Assembly (NCBI GenBank): GCA_020746875.1
Contig: JAGTJL010000009.1
Span: 2,108,001 to 2,172,000 of the forward strand
DNA length: 64,000 nucleotides
From: Rhexocercosporidium sp. MPI-PUGE-AT-0058
Taxonomy: Eukaryota > Ascomycota > Leotiomycetes > Helotiales
Direction of reading: 5' to 3'
Part shown: in pieces, positions 44,701 to 56,691 of the stretch
Numbering within the stretch: position 1 is the stretch's first letter
Layout: every line of letters starts with the position of its first letter
Position numbers and translations under genes: made by a program
The notes under the pieces: generated by a model
Told to the model about the DNA's origin: nothing
Databases searched by the model: none
Seen by the model: only the letters and a program-made list of their open reading frames with translations

Positions 44701-46557
44701 CTAGCTCGAGCGCGAGCTACAATTTGAACGGCGAAACAAATTCGTGAACGACTTCCATCGGCCAATTTTGGGTTTATTAGCCTGATCTAAAGCTTGCTTC
44801 CCGCCAAACAATGCGATACTGTGCCGTTGCGGCTGCGAATGCGAATGCATAAAACTGTTCTGAAGAGAACTCGTAGGAATGTACGACTGAGGCCGTTGGG
44901 TCGATCGAGTTGGTGTATCCTGGAAAGATACTGATGAGCCGGGGAGTGCAAGGGACGAAGCTGGTGGTGTGGTAGCTGAATTGGATGGAGCTTCGGAGTT
45001 GGTCATATTGGCTTGTATGTTTTTAGACTCCATCATACTCTCTCCCTCATTATCGCTGGGGACAGTGCTCGGTGTGTGACCTGCTCTCCGAGCAGCAGCT
45101 CGTTGCATAAATGCGGTACCAGTAGAAACGGACCGCTTCGGTGTCGCAGGGCTCCGGTCGAGTTGGGGAGAACTGCCATTGCTTGGACATCCTATGGCAG
45201 ACACTCGACGGATTGTGCCACCAAGGACAGCCCCAAGGGTATGAGTCGATTCTGGTGTGCTTGCACAAGTTGGAGTTGGGCTTAAGCGACCAGGCTCAGG
45301 TGCCAGGGACATCGATCTCACCCGACCGGATGGGTTCTTTGCCACAGTCATTGCATCGTTGTACTTGAAGTATGGGGACCACCCTTGTCGTAGGGCTAGC
45401 CACACACCAGTGACTTGAATAAGGGTCCTCAACGCTTGGTCAATGGGGATCGTAGTTCTCTTAGCAATAGTCTCTTCCCCAGCTTCTGTGTCTGCTTCCT
45501 CTGCAAATGTTCCCAAGGGAGAGGTAGGAGGGTGTCTACTAGCAGAAGGGGAGATAGTAGTGTAGCAATCAGGGATATCCAATTTGGCTTGATTCATTGT
45601 GGCCAGGATCGGGTGGCGTCGAGAATTCGGGTCGATGAGACTGAAAGTGAATTTCATTTCGTTGTTGACAATAGCGTCCGGCATGTCAACACTTTGCCTC
45701 CTATTGCTCCTCCGGACCCATCGGGCAGTCGTCTGGATACCATGCTCATCAGTCGAAATAAATTCAAAAAGACCATTTGGCAGCGGAGATGCAAGCCAGA
45801 CAGAGCCATCACTTAGAACCATCTCAGCCTTGCCCTGAGAACCTCCAGAGTCTTTGGCCAGTTGACAAATAACGGCCACCAAATCCCTGTTCCCAAGTCC
45901 ATCCTCGTCCGAGTCACTCCCCTCAACATTACTTTCAACAGTAGTTTCATATTCCTCGCTCTTGACAATCATTACATCATTACATCCTAATTCGCCTTTC
46001 CCCCTAAACATACGTGGAAACTTCTTGTATAGTCGTGGAACAACAACCGTGGAAGGGAGAACGTCGAGCGATGGTTTCGGTCTTGCGTCTGTTGATAATT
46101 GTTGCAATTGCAGCAATAGCTTTGGTCGGATCTGTAGAAGCCTTTGCTTTTGGGTGAGGGTCGGGGCTGGATGGGCAAGGTGAAAGGTCGAGCTTGTTCG
46201 TACAGAGCGCCTCCGCCGTCTACCACCGCCAGCAGTAGTGATACTGCCCTCGGAGTTAACCATGGACTTCCCATCTTCACTCATTGTCTCCTCCTCAGTC
46301 TCCTCGAATCGAACGACAAGCTCTTTAGCAGGTAATATGTTCTCGGATAACGGTCTCAATGGTTGGCGTAAAACTGGCGAAGGATTTTCGGTAATCGTTG
46401 GCGTTTGAGGGGGTAACAAAGGTGCGGAAAATGCTGATCGTGCTAAGGGAGATCGTTTTGGGAGAGAATTGCTTCGTAGTCGAGATGGAGAAGGAGAAGG
46501 AGATGCATGTCGAGAAAACTCATGGGCATGGTAGCCACTGCCCGAATGGATGAGCAT
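44701..46557 (-). CDS. Conserved-looking fungal protein of unknown function
   Basis: A single exon of 618 aa from MLIHSGSGYHAHEF; an in-frame ATG 18 codons earlier (46611) is less likely. No catalytic domain recognised. Residues about 1-160 are Ser/Pro/Arg-rich. Residues about 165-395 form a more ordered region (LTQKQRLLQIRPKLLLQLQQL, STVVVPRLYKKFPRMFRGKGELG, DLVAVICQLAKDSGGSQG, WLASPLPNGLFEF, and KFTFSLIDPNSRRHPILATM), which could be a PH- or lipid-binding-like fold. The remainder is disordered apart from TLIQVTGVWLALRQGWSPYFKY. The C-terminus RWKSFTNLFRR is amphipathic and basic. A membrane- or cytoskeleton-associated scaffold is a guess. Confidence 0.75.
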   Translation of the reverse strand: MLIHSGSGYHAHEFSRHASPSPSPSRLRSNSLPKRSPLARSAFSAPLLPPQTPTITENPSPVLRQPLRPLSENILPAKELVVRFEETEEETMSEDGKSMVNSEGSITTAGGGRRRRRSVRTSSTFHLAHPAPTLTQKQRLLQIRPKLLLQLQQLSTDARPKPSLDVLPSTVVVPRLYKKFPRMFRGKGELGCNDVMIVKSEEYETTVESNVEGSDSDEDGLGNRDLVAVICQLAKDSGGSQGKAEMVLSDGSVWLASPLPNGLFEFISTDEHGIQTTARWVRRSNRRQSVDMPDAIVNNEMKFTFSLIDPNSRRHPILATMNQAKLDIPDCYTTISPSASRHPPTSPLGTFAEEADTEAGEETIAKRTTIPIDQALRTLIQVTGVWLALRQGWSPYFKYNDAMTVAKNPSGRVRSMSLAPEPGRLSPTPTCASTPESTHTLGAVLGGTIRRVSAIGCPSNGSSPQLDRSPATPKRSVSTGTAFMQRAAARRAGHTPSTVPSDNEGESMMESKNIQANMTNSEAPSNSATTPPASSLALPGSSVSFQDTPTRSTQRPQSYIPTSSLQNSFMHSHSQPQRHSIALFGGKQALDQANKPKIGRWKSFTNLFRRSNCSSRSS

Positions 46558-47203
46558 CGTGAAAGGTCTGGGATGGAAGCGACGCCCCAGAATTGGGGGC
46601 GTCTTCTTCACAAAAGTAAGGCGATGTTATAAGAAGATATCGAAAGCTGGGTTGTGTACAAAAATTCGTCGTGGTTTGAAAGCATTGGACTTTGGGATGT
46701 GGTAGGGCTGACAAGAACAGTAAGGCTTAGGTCAGAGCTCCCTCCTCAGCCGCGCGTGGTGGTTTAATATCTTGCGGAAGATCCACAATCCGCACAGTCG
46801 GGTATGAGAATGAGAATATCAAAGACGAGATGATGTTCTAGGAACGAAAGAGCGTAGAAGGCGAAGGAGAGAAGATAGTGAGAGAGGGGGGGGGGGTTTT
46901 CTGAGGCTGAAGATGCGCGAGGTAGGAGTGTGGATCCAGGGGGGCTCCTTGGGTCCGCGTCTGTATGGGAGATGATCTCTCGTCAGCGCGAGAATCCGAA
47001 AGCAATGCGCCGACTGGCCGGTAGCTGACAGGTAAGCTCTGTTTGGAAATTTGAATTGGAGAGAAGTGTAATCGGAACACAACAGCTAGTTGAAGTAAAA
47101 GCCACCGAGTCGTTTGCGGCGATGTTTGCACGGATAGCCGGAATTGTCGAGCACAAAGAAGCTCGAATAGGCCAATGTCGATCGAGGAAGCTTTTGATTG
47201 CTG

Positions 47204-47228
47204 CTGGCTGGCTGGCTGGCTGGCTGGC
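47204..47228 (+). repeat. TGGC tetranucleotide microsatellite
   Basis: Six tandem TGGC units plus a base, in the same intergenic region as the CCTGT array. Confidence 0.9.
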
Positions 47229-48116
47229 ACCAGTGCCGCTGAGCTGACACTCCCTCTCCTTGACAAATAATAACAGACGCCGCCGGCAGTGATGGATGGA
47301 AGAGCTGGCGAGTGAACGATGAGGAGAAAGAAATCTAATTAAGCTGCGGGCACGTCCAAGGAAGTCATCGATCGAAAAGAACAAGAAGCAGAAGGAGATA
47401 AAGTAAGCAAATGAGTAGAAAGCTTCACCGGGAGCTTCGGACAAGGAAAAGAAAAGAAACGAAAAGGGATCAGATCAAGACCCCTCATCGCTCCACTCTA
47501 TTGTACATACTGTACAATACTGTACAGTAGATACAGTCCACTGTCTGCGCTGCACTGCACTGCACTGCACGACACCTGCATCAGCCACGGATTCGGACTC
47601 GGAAGCACAATGTATCCGCGCCGGCTGGATGTGCTGCAGCGGTGGGTGTGTTGAAGTACCAGGACTGTCCGCCTTCCCCTCCGCACAGTCCTGCATAAAC
47701 TGTTCATAAAATGTTTCATGCAGGGGGGCTGGCCGGCTGTGGTTGGCCGGGCACGGCAGATGAACAGAACGTGCACCCATCCACCCATGGAGAGAGAGAT
47801 GGTGAGGGATCCATATGCAGCAATTGTATTGTACGAAAGGTACATGGCATGGCAGGGGGGCATAGCATGGCAGTGGCATGTTTCGGCCTGGCCTTGTGGG
47901 GTCGCTGGGTAGGAAGACTGGGAAGAGGAGAGGAGTGGGGGAGAGCGAATACGGTACGGTAGAGTTCGAGGGGATGGGCATGGATGGGATACTGAACGGT
48001 ACTTACAGTACTATACGAGTACGCACAGAACAATAGGCTATACCATGTAAACTAACTGCCCGGCCGAATCAACGGCCGAGTTGAGTTTGCTGAGATCAAC
48101 CACCTACAGGACAGTA

Positions 48117-48164
48117 CTGTCCTGTCCTGTCCTGTCCTGTCCTGTCCTGTCCTGTCCTGTCCCA
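48117..48164 (+). repeat. CCTGT pentanucleotide microsatellite
   Basis: About nine uninterrupted CCTGT units, about 310 bp upstream of the GPI18 start codon. A likely length-polymorphic site. Confidence 0.95.
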
Positions 48165-48471
48165 ACTCATTCACGAACAGCTGATCAAACCAAACACCAC
48201 CCCCCCTTTACTTCTACTGTACATAATTCTTAATGTTCCGATCCGAGGATCGATTGCAGGATTCACAAACTCAACGCCAGAAGCAAGACCCTTTCCCTTC
48301 TCTTCCCTTCCCTTCCCTTTCCTTCTCGGTAGACAGACTTGTACAACACACAAAATAGTTATGCAGGCGTAGAGACCCCGCCCGCATTGAACGCATGAGG
48401 TTGTAGCCTCACCGCCATCCATCTCCTCGACCACATCCTTCACCACCACCACCACCTACCTCCCTGTCAAC

Positions 48472-49895
48472 ATGCAGTCGTGGACTCGGCCTCAGGACAC
48501 TCCTGTCCGCTCGCTACTCACGCTGTTCGTTGGGTGGAAAGCACTTCTATTGTTGGTTGCGGTTTGCAGCCCAGGTCTAGGCTACGATACTTCAGCTAGC
48601 CTCTTCTATGGAGGGCCTGATCATGGCAGCCAGCTACCATTGGCTCTTCGTTATATCGTGGGCAAGCTGACCAGATGGGACGCTATTTACTTTGTGAAAA
48701 CTTCCCGTCGCGGCTATCTCTTCGAGCAAGAATGGGCATTTGGCTGGGGCTTTACACGAGTCATCGCTCTATGCGTAGGGGGTGCGCAAGAAACCCAATG
48801 TTGCTTTTGCTTACTGACAGAATATAGGGTTGAGGAAACTCGGTGTGTCAAACTACATTGGCCTAGAGGGACTGGCCGCTATATGCATCGCACATGTGTC
48901 TCACCTGCTCTCAGTCCTAGCAGTCTTTAGCCTCACTCGAGCATTGTTCTTCAATCACTCTATCACATTTGCTTTCGTAGCAGCATCGCTTCACATCATC
49001 TCCCCAGCAGGCCTTTTCCTCTCGTCTCCTTATGCTGAAAGCTCTTGCGCATTACTGAGCTTCACAGGATGCATCCTCTTTACCAAGAGCATCGTTCATA
49101 AAGGCCCAAACACTGCCAACCACGACCTGTTAGTTCTGCTCTCTGGGATATGTTTCGGAGTCGCTACGACTTTCCGAAGTAATGGGATACTGAATGGCCT
49201 ACTGTTACTTGAAGAAGCGTTCAGAACACTCCTGATGCTGAAAGATGGATTACATTTATCCGTCATTCGCCGTCTACTAGCCACAGGCTTGGGAGGCATG
49301 AGTGTTGGTGCTGGCTTTCTGATACCACAATACATTGCATACAGTGAGTATTGTGGAGACACAAACACGGCCATACGCCCTTGGTGCCAAAGTCCTCTAC
49401 CCAGCATCTACACCTTTGTTCAAGATCACTACTGGTACGTCACATTCTAGCAAACACAAATACAGAGCCTAATCTCCCCTCCTTAGGAATTGCGGCTTCC
49501 TACGGTACTGGACCGTTTCAAACCTGCCATTGTTCCTCCTCGCCTTGCCAATGTTTGCTATTCTGACCACATCTGGATTATGGGCTTTGAATCTCAACCC
49601 CTCCTACAGACATGGGCAGTCTGACAAGGCCCAAAGAACCAAGGAAGGAAATGGCGCACAACAGGTGGTGCGGAATCTTGCATTCACACAACTTTCATTG
49701 GTCATCCTTACACTGACTACTGCTCATGTCCAAATCATAACGCGGATATCTTCGGCCTTTCCTGTCTGGCTGTGGTATGGGTCACTGGCATCTCAGGATG
49801 GGAGGAACATGCTAGTGGGTGGATGTGTGAGATTTATGGTAGTCTATGCTTTAGTACAAGGGGGGCTGTATGCTTCTTTCCTCCCTCCAGCTTAG
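48472..49895 (+). CDS. GPI18: GPI mannosyltransferase 2 (PIG-V family)
   Basis: Three exons, best read as 48472-48774, 48821-49434 and 49487-49895, give 441 aa. The first intron boundary is uncertain: GTAGGG...GACAG (48775-48820) and GTGCGC...ATATAG (48782-48827) both keep frame and differ by a few residues. The ER enzyme adds the second mannose to the GPI anchor precursor. Seen: LLTLFVGWKALLLLVA, the luminal KLTRWDAIYFVKTSRRGY with RWD (catalytic Asp region), LFLSSPYAES, TTFRSNGILNG, about eight further membrane helices and the C-terminal FPVWLWYGSLAS. These match PIG-V/Gpi18 throughout. Confidence 0.9.
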
Positions 49896-50497
49896 CTTGA
49901 ATGGTTGAAAGCATGCGCTTTAGTACTCTAGACATTGTAAATTTAGAAGAACAACAAGTTACATATCAAGACACGCAGGGGGGGCAGGTGCCAGTCATGA
50001 GAATGATGCATGCTAGCCCAGTCTTGACAGACCTCCATATTTCATTTGACGGGGGTATCAGGTGAATTGATGCTATCTAACATTGCCTGGGCACTGAAAG
50101 GAACTCATAAGCTTCTGGACATCTGAAGTTTCGTTTCTTTCTCTGTTCGTCTTCGCTGAGCCGAATTACTCCGCACGCACAGAGACCCCTGCAGAAAGAC
50201 GCGCTAAGGATATCGGCAAATCGCTTCGTCGCGTCTCGGCAGACAACGCTGGTGATCTTGAAAAGTAACCTGACTCTCTTCCATGACATATTTCTTCTCT
50301 TCCACATTTTTTCCCACCGACTGTGTAGGAAAGCTTAAGCTCAGGGCGAGATCTTTTTATTTGCAGTGTACATTCTTTACATCCACTCCCTTGAAAAAGG
50401 CCGATATCCAGCAATAGAGATACTTGCTGCTTGGACAAGAAATTTCGAGCCAACAAAAAACATACAATAAACGGTCCCAGAGTCGATCTTTACATCG
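49896..50497. other. Intergenic, no gene recognised
   Basis: About 600 bp holding the GPI18 3' UTR and the YTH gene promoter. Confidence 0.5.
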
Positions 50498-53400
50498 ATG
50501 ATGTGGCAGAACAATGGTGTATTTGGTGGCAATGGCCAATTCCAGAATAACTTCAATCAGGATAATTATCCACCTTCCCCGTTCTCCAGTCAACCCATGC
50601 CAGGACATCAGTACTTTGCGCAGCACCCAAATCTGATGCAGTACGAAGATGCCAGTAGTGAAGGCTACCAACCAGAGCTTCCTCTTTACAACGAAGGAGC
50701 CTTCTCGCAGAATCGCTTTATCAATCCGGGACCTCAAGTAAGTGGTGACCGAATCACCTTCGAACCTGAAGCTCTAGGAGCAGCTTCAGATTTCATGGCT
50801 AACAGCTAGTTTTTACAGTTCTCGCCACCTGCTTATAATGTGTCACCACCAATGGTGCCTACTCCTCGTCCTCCTGCCCAGATCAACGCTCGAGCCGCAG
50901 AACTGAAAGCACAACTGCTAAAGAACCAAAAAGGACGAGGAAGTTCTGCTACCCCTCCCGTTCACACAAGCCTAGCATTGGCCACCAAAGAAACAACCCT
51001 CGGAGATGGCTCGAGCTCATTGCGAGCATCTCCTAAGACCCCAATCACAGCTGAGGAAAAGCATGAACAAGAGCTGAAAATTACTGAGTTGATCTCACAA
51101 TATTCCGAACCACAACCAGCTGCGGCTACAAGTGTAAAGCAAGAGAAAAATAATACAAGCACATCTAGCAGTCAGAGAGGTCCCGTCCACATGGGCGCGA
51201 AGTCACAAGCACCCTCGTTAGGAAGCCCTACGAATGCCACGAAGCTGGTTAATATTGGAAACAATACAAGAGAGGAGGGAAAGCAAGTCGGCAATAATAC
51301 CAAAGGAAAATATCTGGGCAACAGACATACAAGCAATGGCTCGGTATCGGAGGGTGAGATTCTCGAAGAGAAAGATCCAAATCGTCAGGAACCTACAAAA
51401 GCAATTCATGCGAAGCTCAAGGAAGCACAAACTGGTGGAAACGATTCGAAGGTTGAAGCTCTAGTTTCTCGCAGAGCTTGGGACGAACGAACAGACAAGC
51501 CAAACACTCGTTCATTGCGAGATGAATCACCACCCCGTCGACTACCTCCCGCCAACCCAAAATCTCAGGTGCAGCGGAATCGCGATGATCGCCGTGACGA
51601 CGTTGATGTCCGTTCGGAAAAGCGAGCTTACCAGCCAGAGTACAAGAACGAGAGAAAACAGTATCCAGATTCTGAGAGATTGGCATACCAACGTCGAGAC
51701 GATCGTGAGGAGGATCATCGCCGACCAGGGTCTAACGATCCAAGACGGGAAGAAGTCAATAACAGACCAATCCGAGAGCAGAAGCCACCCAACCTTGATG
51801 ACGTGCTGCCCCTTGATGAAGACTTACGAGAATGGCTAGAGATTACAGGTTACCACAATATCCCTTACAGAAGCAAGATCCTGAATCGTCGACGCGCAAT
51901 TGCTGCACTGGATGCACAGAGAGATAAACTTCTGGCCGAAATGGAGCAAGATGAACGTGGTGGCCTTCCCACAGTTGCTACAGTTGCTGCAGGTCAGGCG
52001 CTTGGTACATCAATGCTCCCCCCACCCATCCCTAACAAATTAGGAGGCCGTGCTGAGTCTGTTGCCACACCATCTGCAGAGGCTCCTTCGGATACCCAAC
52101 ATGATCGAGTGGTCTCTAACAAGCGTCCTTACAGCGATGTTGGCGAACCAAGAGGCGAAGTCAATGGCGGTGGAAAGATCGCTCGTACTGATGATCGAGG
52201 TTATCAATCGCAGAGAATCAAGGAGGAGGATGGACCAGAGTATCGTCGCCCAAGATCCGGTGATTTCGATATATCTCGCCGCTCGCCAACAGTTGATCGG
52301 CGTGAGAGAGAGACATCCCACCCGCGTTATGAGTCCAGAGGCCGAAGCCGAGACCGCGATTCCTCTCCAGGCTCAGGCCGCCGAGTATTTGAGAGTCGAC
52401 CACCTCCCCGGGGACGAGGCTACGATTCAGACAGATTCTATGATCGAGAAGATGTTCCAGAGCGAGGTCGTGGTGGATTTGAGGTCCGGGGTAATTACAA
52501 AGGTCGTGCTTATGATCCTAACTACCGAGGCAGAGGTCGTGGCAGAGGCCGTGGTGACTCTCGTGAAGGTCGAGATTCTACCCAGAACCCTGAAGTTAGG
52601 ATGGAAACAGGTTTTGGATCGACGATCGCAAATGGTAGACCTTTCAAGGACCCCAAGGGCTTTGATAGAGGAGGAAGAGGAGGTCTGTGATACCCTTATC
52701 TTCTCAATTTTTGCGTTTCTCTGGATGGATACCCCTGTTTTGTATTTTGTATGTTGTTGTTATGAGTATTGTCCCTGGTTTATGTACAATCCCAAGTCAG
52801 CCTAATGAACATTCTCAAGTCTGCTTGTTCGTGACAGTCCTGCGCTTGCTTTGCTCTTTTGTACCCTAAACAGCCCGTCTTCCATTTGTCTAGAGAAGAG
52901 AAATACAGGCATTGACTTTAAGCAGACACTAGATATTTCATCGTAAAATCATTCAACGAGGAGAATGTCTTGAGATGCATCCAAGATGTAAGTATCCCTA
53001 TAATTAAACTGCCCTGCCACACTTGCTAAACCTTACAGTCTGTCTGGACAACCCAAATCCAAAACGGCAGCATCTTCAAAGAAGCATTCGAAACATGCAA
53101 GAACGTGATCTTAGTCTTCTCCATCAACAAAAGCCGCGCCTTCCAAGGCTACGTAAGTCTTTCCAAATCCTAATACCCTCCTCAAATCAAGCATCCGCTC
53201 AAGGTCCTACATAGGCTCGCATGGAGTCTGTTCCCGGCTCAGTCGAAAGCCCAGAATGGCAACGAGCCATCAACTGGGAGAGCGCAGGAGCCTTCCGCGT
53301 TCGCTGGCTCGTCATCTGCTCCACACGCTTCCATCGAATCGGCCACCTCAAGAACGCACTTAACGATAACCTCGCCGTCCTCATCGGCAAAGATGGTCAG

Positions 53401-53514
53401 GAAATCGAGGAGAATTGCGGAGCGGGTCTTATCGAGTTGATTGATGAGGAAGCTAGTCTGGCTCTGGGCCAGCGCCATAGACATGATGATAGGATGTGGG
53501 AGGACCATTATTAA
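50498..53514 (+). CDS. YTH-domain RNA-binding protein (m6A reader)
   Basis: Five exons (50498-50737, 50819-52682, 52926-52987, 53039-53152, 53215-53514) encode 859 aa. About 620 disordered residues come first, including a small helical segment (EDLREWLEITGYHNIPYRSK, here residues about 335-355) and an Arg/Gly-rich region (RGRGRGRGRGDSREGRD). The C-terminal YTH domain starts at TRYFIVKSFNEENV. Trp645 (SVWTTQIQNG) and Trp701 (AINWESAG) are the cage residues that hold N6-methyladenosine. NKSRAFQGYARMESVPGS and RFHRIGHLKNALN are typical. The second intron (243 nt, donor GTCTGT) is long and atypical; the phase fits, but transcript data could move it. Without it the region would be two genes, an RGG protein and an orphan YTH. 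Confidence 0.83.
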
Positions 53515-54410
53515 GAATTTTGGAAAGAAAGGAACATATACGTTGATTAGACAAGCACATACACCCTGTTAGGTCTGGTATGGCTTGGAAAATCGGATTG
53601 AATCGACAAGTTGCCCTTATTGGCATAATTGTATAGCTATTAGATGGGACCGCGCGCGCCATGGATTCGACCGTTGAGCTCTCACTGTAGTAATTAACAG
53701 GCACAGCAAATAATCGATGGTTTTCAATTTGTACCATCCTGTCCTGTCCTAATTGTGATATATACCCCGGTTCACTCAACAGTGTTCAGAGATTTACCTC
53801 TTCCGCTGCCTCCTGCTCTCCCTTGACTCCACTTTACCATCTCCCCATAAGCGGCGGCCTAAATTTCTGCAAAATGAGATATATGGGAAGAGTCCCAACA
53901 GTGAAGGTAGTGGGCTAAAGTATAAGTTTGTCTCCTGTTGTTTCTACTGCAAGAGTCTGTATCTCAGAAATCGGCCGTATCTGGACTAGCGGCATCCATC
54001 CCACCTTCACATTCTCGAGTTTTCCTGACATCCACCACTCCGGCAGCCATCTCGCCGCTCACAAACGAATGCCTTCTCATTTGACAGAATATGCTAAGCT
54101 AAGCTAATCCGGCAGAGTGGAACCAGTAAACTCAGTCTTATCTCGTGGTCTAGAAGTGCGCATGTTAGATATCCCAGATCTGACCGTCTCAACCGTACCT
54201 TGCGCTATCTCTCCCATGTGAGCTCCCACCCTTCCCAGGCCAACAAAATTCGTGAATCGTGACAGCACTGATAAAGTAACCAGATACCATTCGCCGGATC
54301 ACACTGAATTCTAATCCACGTGAAGATTCAGCTTGCAAAGAAATCTGGAACTGTTTTTCTACACTCTTCAGAATCCCTCTTTGGGCCATCGGCTGTTGAT
54401 CAAAGACAAC
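53515..54410. other. Intergenic, no gene recognised
   Basis: About 900 bp. A short CCTGT triple repeat lies near 53738-53751. No gene seen. Confidence 0.5.
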
Positions 54411-56088
54411 ATGTTTGGAAACCTCTTACCACTCTGCGCTGTTGTAGCAAGCGTTATCTGGCTAGGTATAGCGGTGTACAGAGCATTCTTCGCACCGCTC
54501 GCCAAGCTTCCTGGTCCAAGTCACTCTCTCGTGACGGATCTTTGGCTCATGAGCAAGGAATTCTCGTCTAAACGACGGGAATATATACATCAGCTTCATG
54601 AACAATACGGTCCTGTGATTCGATTGGGGCCTAATGAAGTGTCTTTCACGTCTCTGGAGGCTTTGAAGGAGATTTATACGTCCGGTGGAAGTGGATATGA
54701 TAAGACTGAGTTTTATACGTTGTTCATGCAGTTTGGTGTTAGGTGAGAGGCTTCTCCCCGAAAATTTATAGGCGAAGTTGTGTTGACTTCTAGCAGGACG
54801 ATGTTCTCGACTTTAGTTAAGGGAGATGTGAGATATCCTTTAGAGCTTTTTGGAACTTTCGCTGATACTTTCCAGCATAGCCAGAAGAAGCGGTACATTG
54901 CAGGGCAATATGCTAATACCAACATCTTGCGACCTCAAGTCATGGGTGGTATTCAAGAAAGAGCCGAAGCTTTCGTCAAGAAGTGTACTGAGTCCCGAGG
55001 AGCCAGTATAGACGCATACGTACGTCAGAATCTGCAAAGATGTATTTCTTTTATTGATGAGACTAGGTCTATTTACATTGCTTCGCTTTGGATTGTGCTT
55101 CACATCATCTATTTCATCCATATGGCACACACTCTATCGACGACGAGAAGGATTTTGGAATGATGGAAGAGCAATCTTACCACAACAGTCTCATGCGTAC
55201 GTCATATTCATTCCAGCTTGGAAATTCTAACGTCGTGTAGAGAACTTTGCCAAGTACCGCTGGCCAACGCTATCGAATATGGTAGACAAGCTCACCAAAC
55301 CCAGGCCATCCCCAATCGCAAATGGCCATGTGTTGAGATGCAACGAGAAAGCAGATCTAGGAGAGCAGACACTACTCTACAAGCTACAACACAGCAAAGA
55401 AAATTTCCAGAAGATCGAGATGGCAGCGGAATGTATGGATCATCTTGCAGCAGGCATCGATACGACAGGTGATGGGTTGACTTTTCTGATGTTCCAGCTT
55501 TCACTGCCTGAAAGCTCTGCGGTACAAGAGCGACTCATTGAAGAGGTCCAAACCAATAAAGACAAGAAACTCGACGAGCTTCCATACCTGGATGCGGTCA
55601 TCAAAGAAGGGCTACGTTGCTTCCCGCCCATTCCAATGTCACAGCCTCGGTATGTACCTACAGGAGGCCGTACGATCGACGGGTATTTCATTCCAGCTGG
55701 AACTATTGTCAGTTGTCAGGCACACAGTGTTCACCGACTCAATGAAAACGTATATGAGAAAGGAAACGACTTCATACCTGAGCGATGGCTTGATGCTGAG
55801 AAAGTACCTGAGATGAATCGACTCTTCTTCTCTTTTGGCTTGGGTGGAAGAGGCTGCATAGGGAGACAGTAAGTTGCCAATTCACCCTTGCTCTTTAGCT
55901 ATGTCATCTTACTGACAAGACATAGTCTGGCTATTGCAGAAATGAAGTGCTTACTTCGGGAGGTGTATTCTCGATTCAGGACTCGTGTTGCTCCGGATAT
56001 GCAGGGTAGTATGGCAATGTCGGATCAGATCATCTCAAGTCGACCTCTAGATCAAACATGTAAACTCATCTTCGAGCCACTTAGCTAG
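54411..56088 (+). CDS. Cytochrome P450 monooxygenase (six exons)
   Basis: Exons 54411-54742, 54797-54827, 54876-55019, 55067-55196, 55241-55868 and 55926-56088 encode 475 aa. The 48-nt second intron has no stop in frame, so it is easily mistaken for coding; removing it joins TLVKGD to HSQKKRYIAGQYA. Seen: a membrane anchor (LLPLCAVVASVIWLGIAV), LPGPSHS, PVIRLGPNEVS, the I-helix AAGIDTTGD, the K-helix EGLR, PERW, and the haem loop FGLGGRGCIG with Cys418. ER-bound oxygenase of unknown substrate. It is distinct from the P450 at 30.6 kb in intron pattern, though both share the xYGPVIRLGPNE-type N-terminal region. A copper amine oxidase lies 600 bp downstream in the same direction. Confidence 0.9.
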
Positions 56089-56691
56089 AAAGAATATACG
56101 GATCCACTACAATCATTAGTCAACAAGGGTGGGATACAACAATTGGACAAGCATTTATCAAGTGATGATGCTCATAAGCGGACTTCCTACCTGAACTCCG
56201 GACTCCTTGCTAGCCAAACCATTCTTTAACTTCGGGATCTCCTGCTTCAATCAAAGCCTTGCGTGTACAACGAACTGAAGCAATGCGTACACAACCAGAC
56301 TGCTTTAGGACGGTGCACCCGAGAGAGTGCGGTTCCTGGCCGAAGAGTGGGGGATGATCCTCCTCAACCATCACGTGAAAGTCTTATCTCGGGCTTGAAC
56401 ACCGATGATGTATGTGTTGGCCGGTTTGACATCCTACTCTTGACTTCATGAATCATCTTTCTCATTTTTCGTTTCAACTTTTTTTTTTGGCTGTTTCGAA
56501 AATACTTAACTTAATAGAAAGCCCCGGAAGGCATTGATCTGTAAGTACACAACCCACTCATCGTTCCTTCCAGCTTCCCCACCCTCTTGATAGACAAGCT
56601 TTAGTCGATTCTTGTCACCTGCAAGGCTGTAACCATTTTGAACCCATCATCGAGAGAATTTGAGCTGATTGAACCATCCAGACTTTTCTCA
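56089..56691. other. Intergenic, no gene recognised
   Basis: About 600 bp between the P450 and the amine oxidase. No gene seen. Confidence 0.5.

Larger units (their letters stand above)
46558..48471. other. Long intergenic region rich in simple repeats
   Basis: About 1.9 kb between two divergent genes. It contains a run of 11 G at 46886-46896, (TGGC)6 at 47204-47228, (TGCAC)4 at 47551-47570, a (CCTGT)n array at 48117-48164, CTTCC-rich sequence at 48297-48330 and several TACTGTAC strings (47505-47530, 48004-48011, 48215-48222). Open frames here are repeat- or composition-driven. I see no gene; long 5' UTRs are likely. Confidence 0.55.

Noticed and set aside
46838..47444. Long overlapping minus-strand frames upstream of the 44.7-46.6 kb gene
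   Set aside because: Composition follows simple repeats and poly-Ser/Gln stretches; likely 5' UTR or promoter, not coding.
47475..48033. Several open frames of 80-170 codons on both strands
   Set aside because: They overlap each other on opposite strands and arise from repeat-rich sequence; no domain seen.
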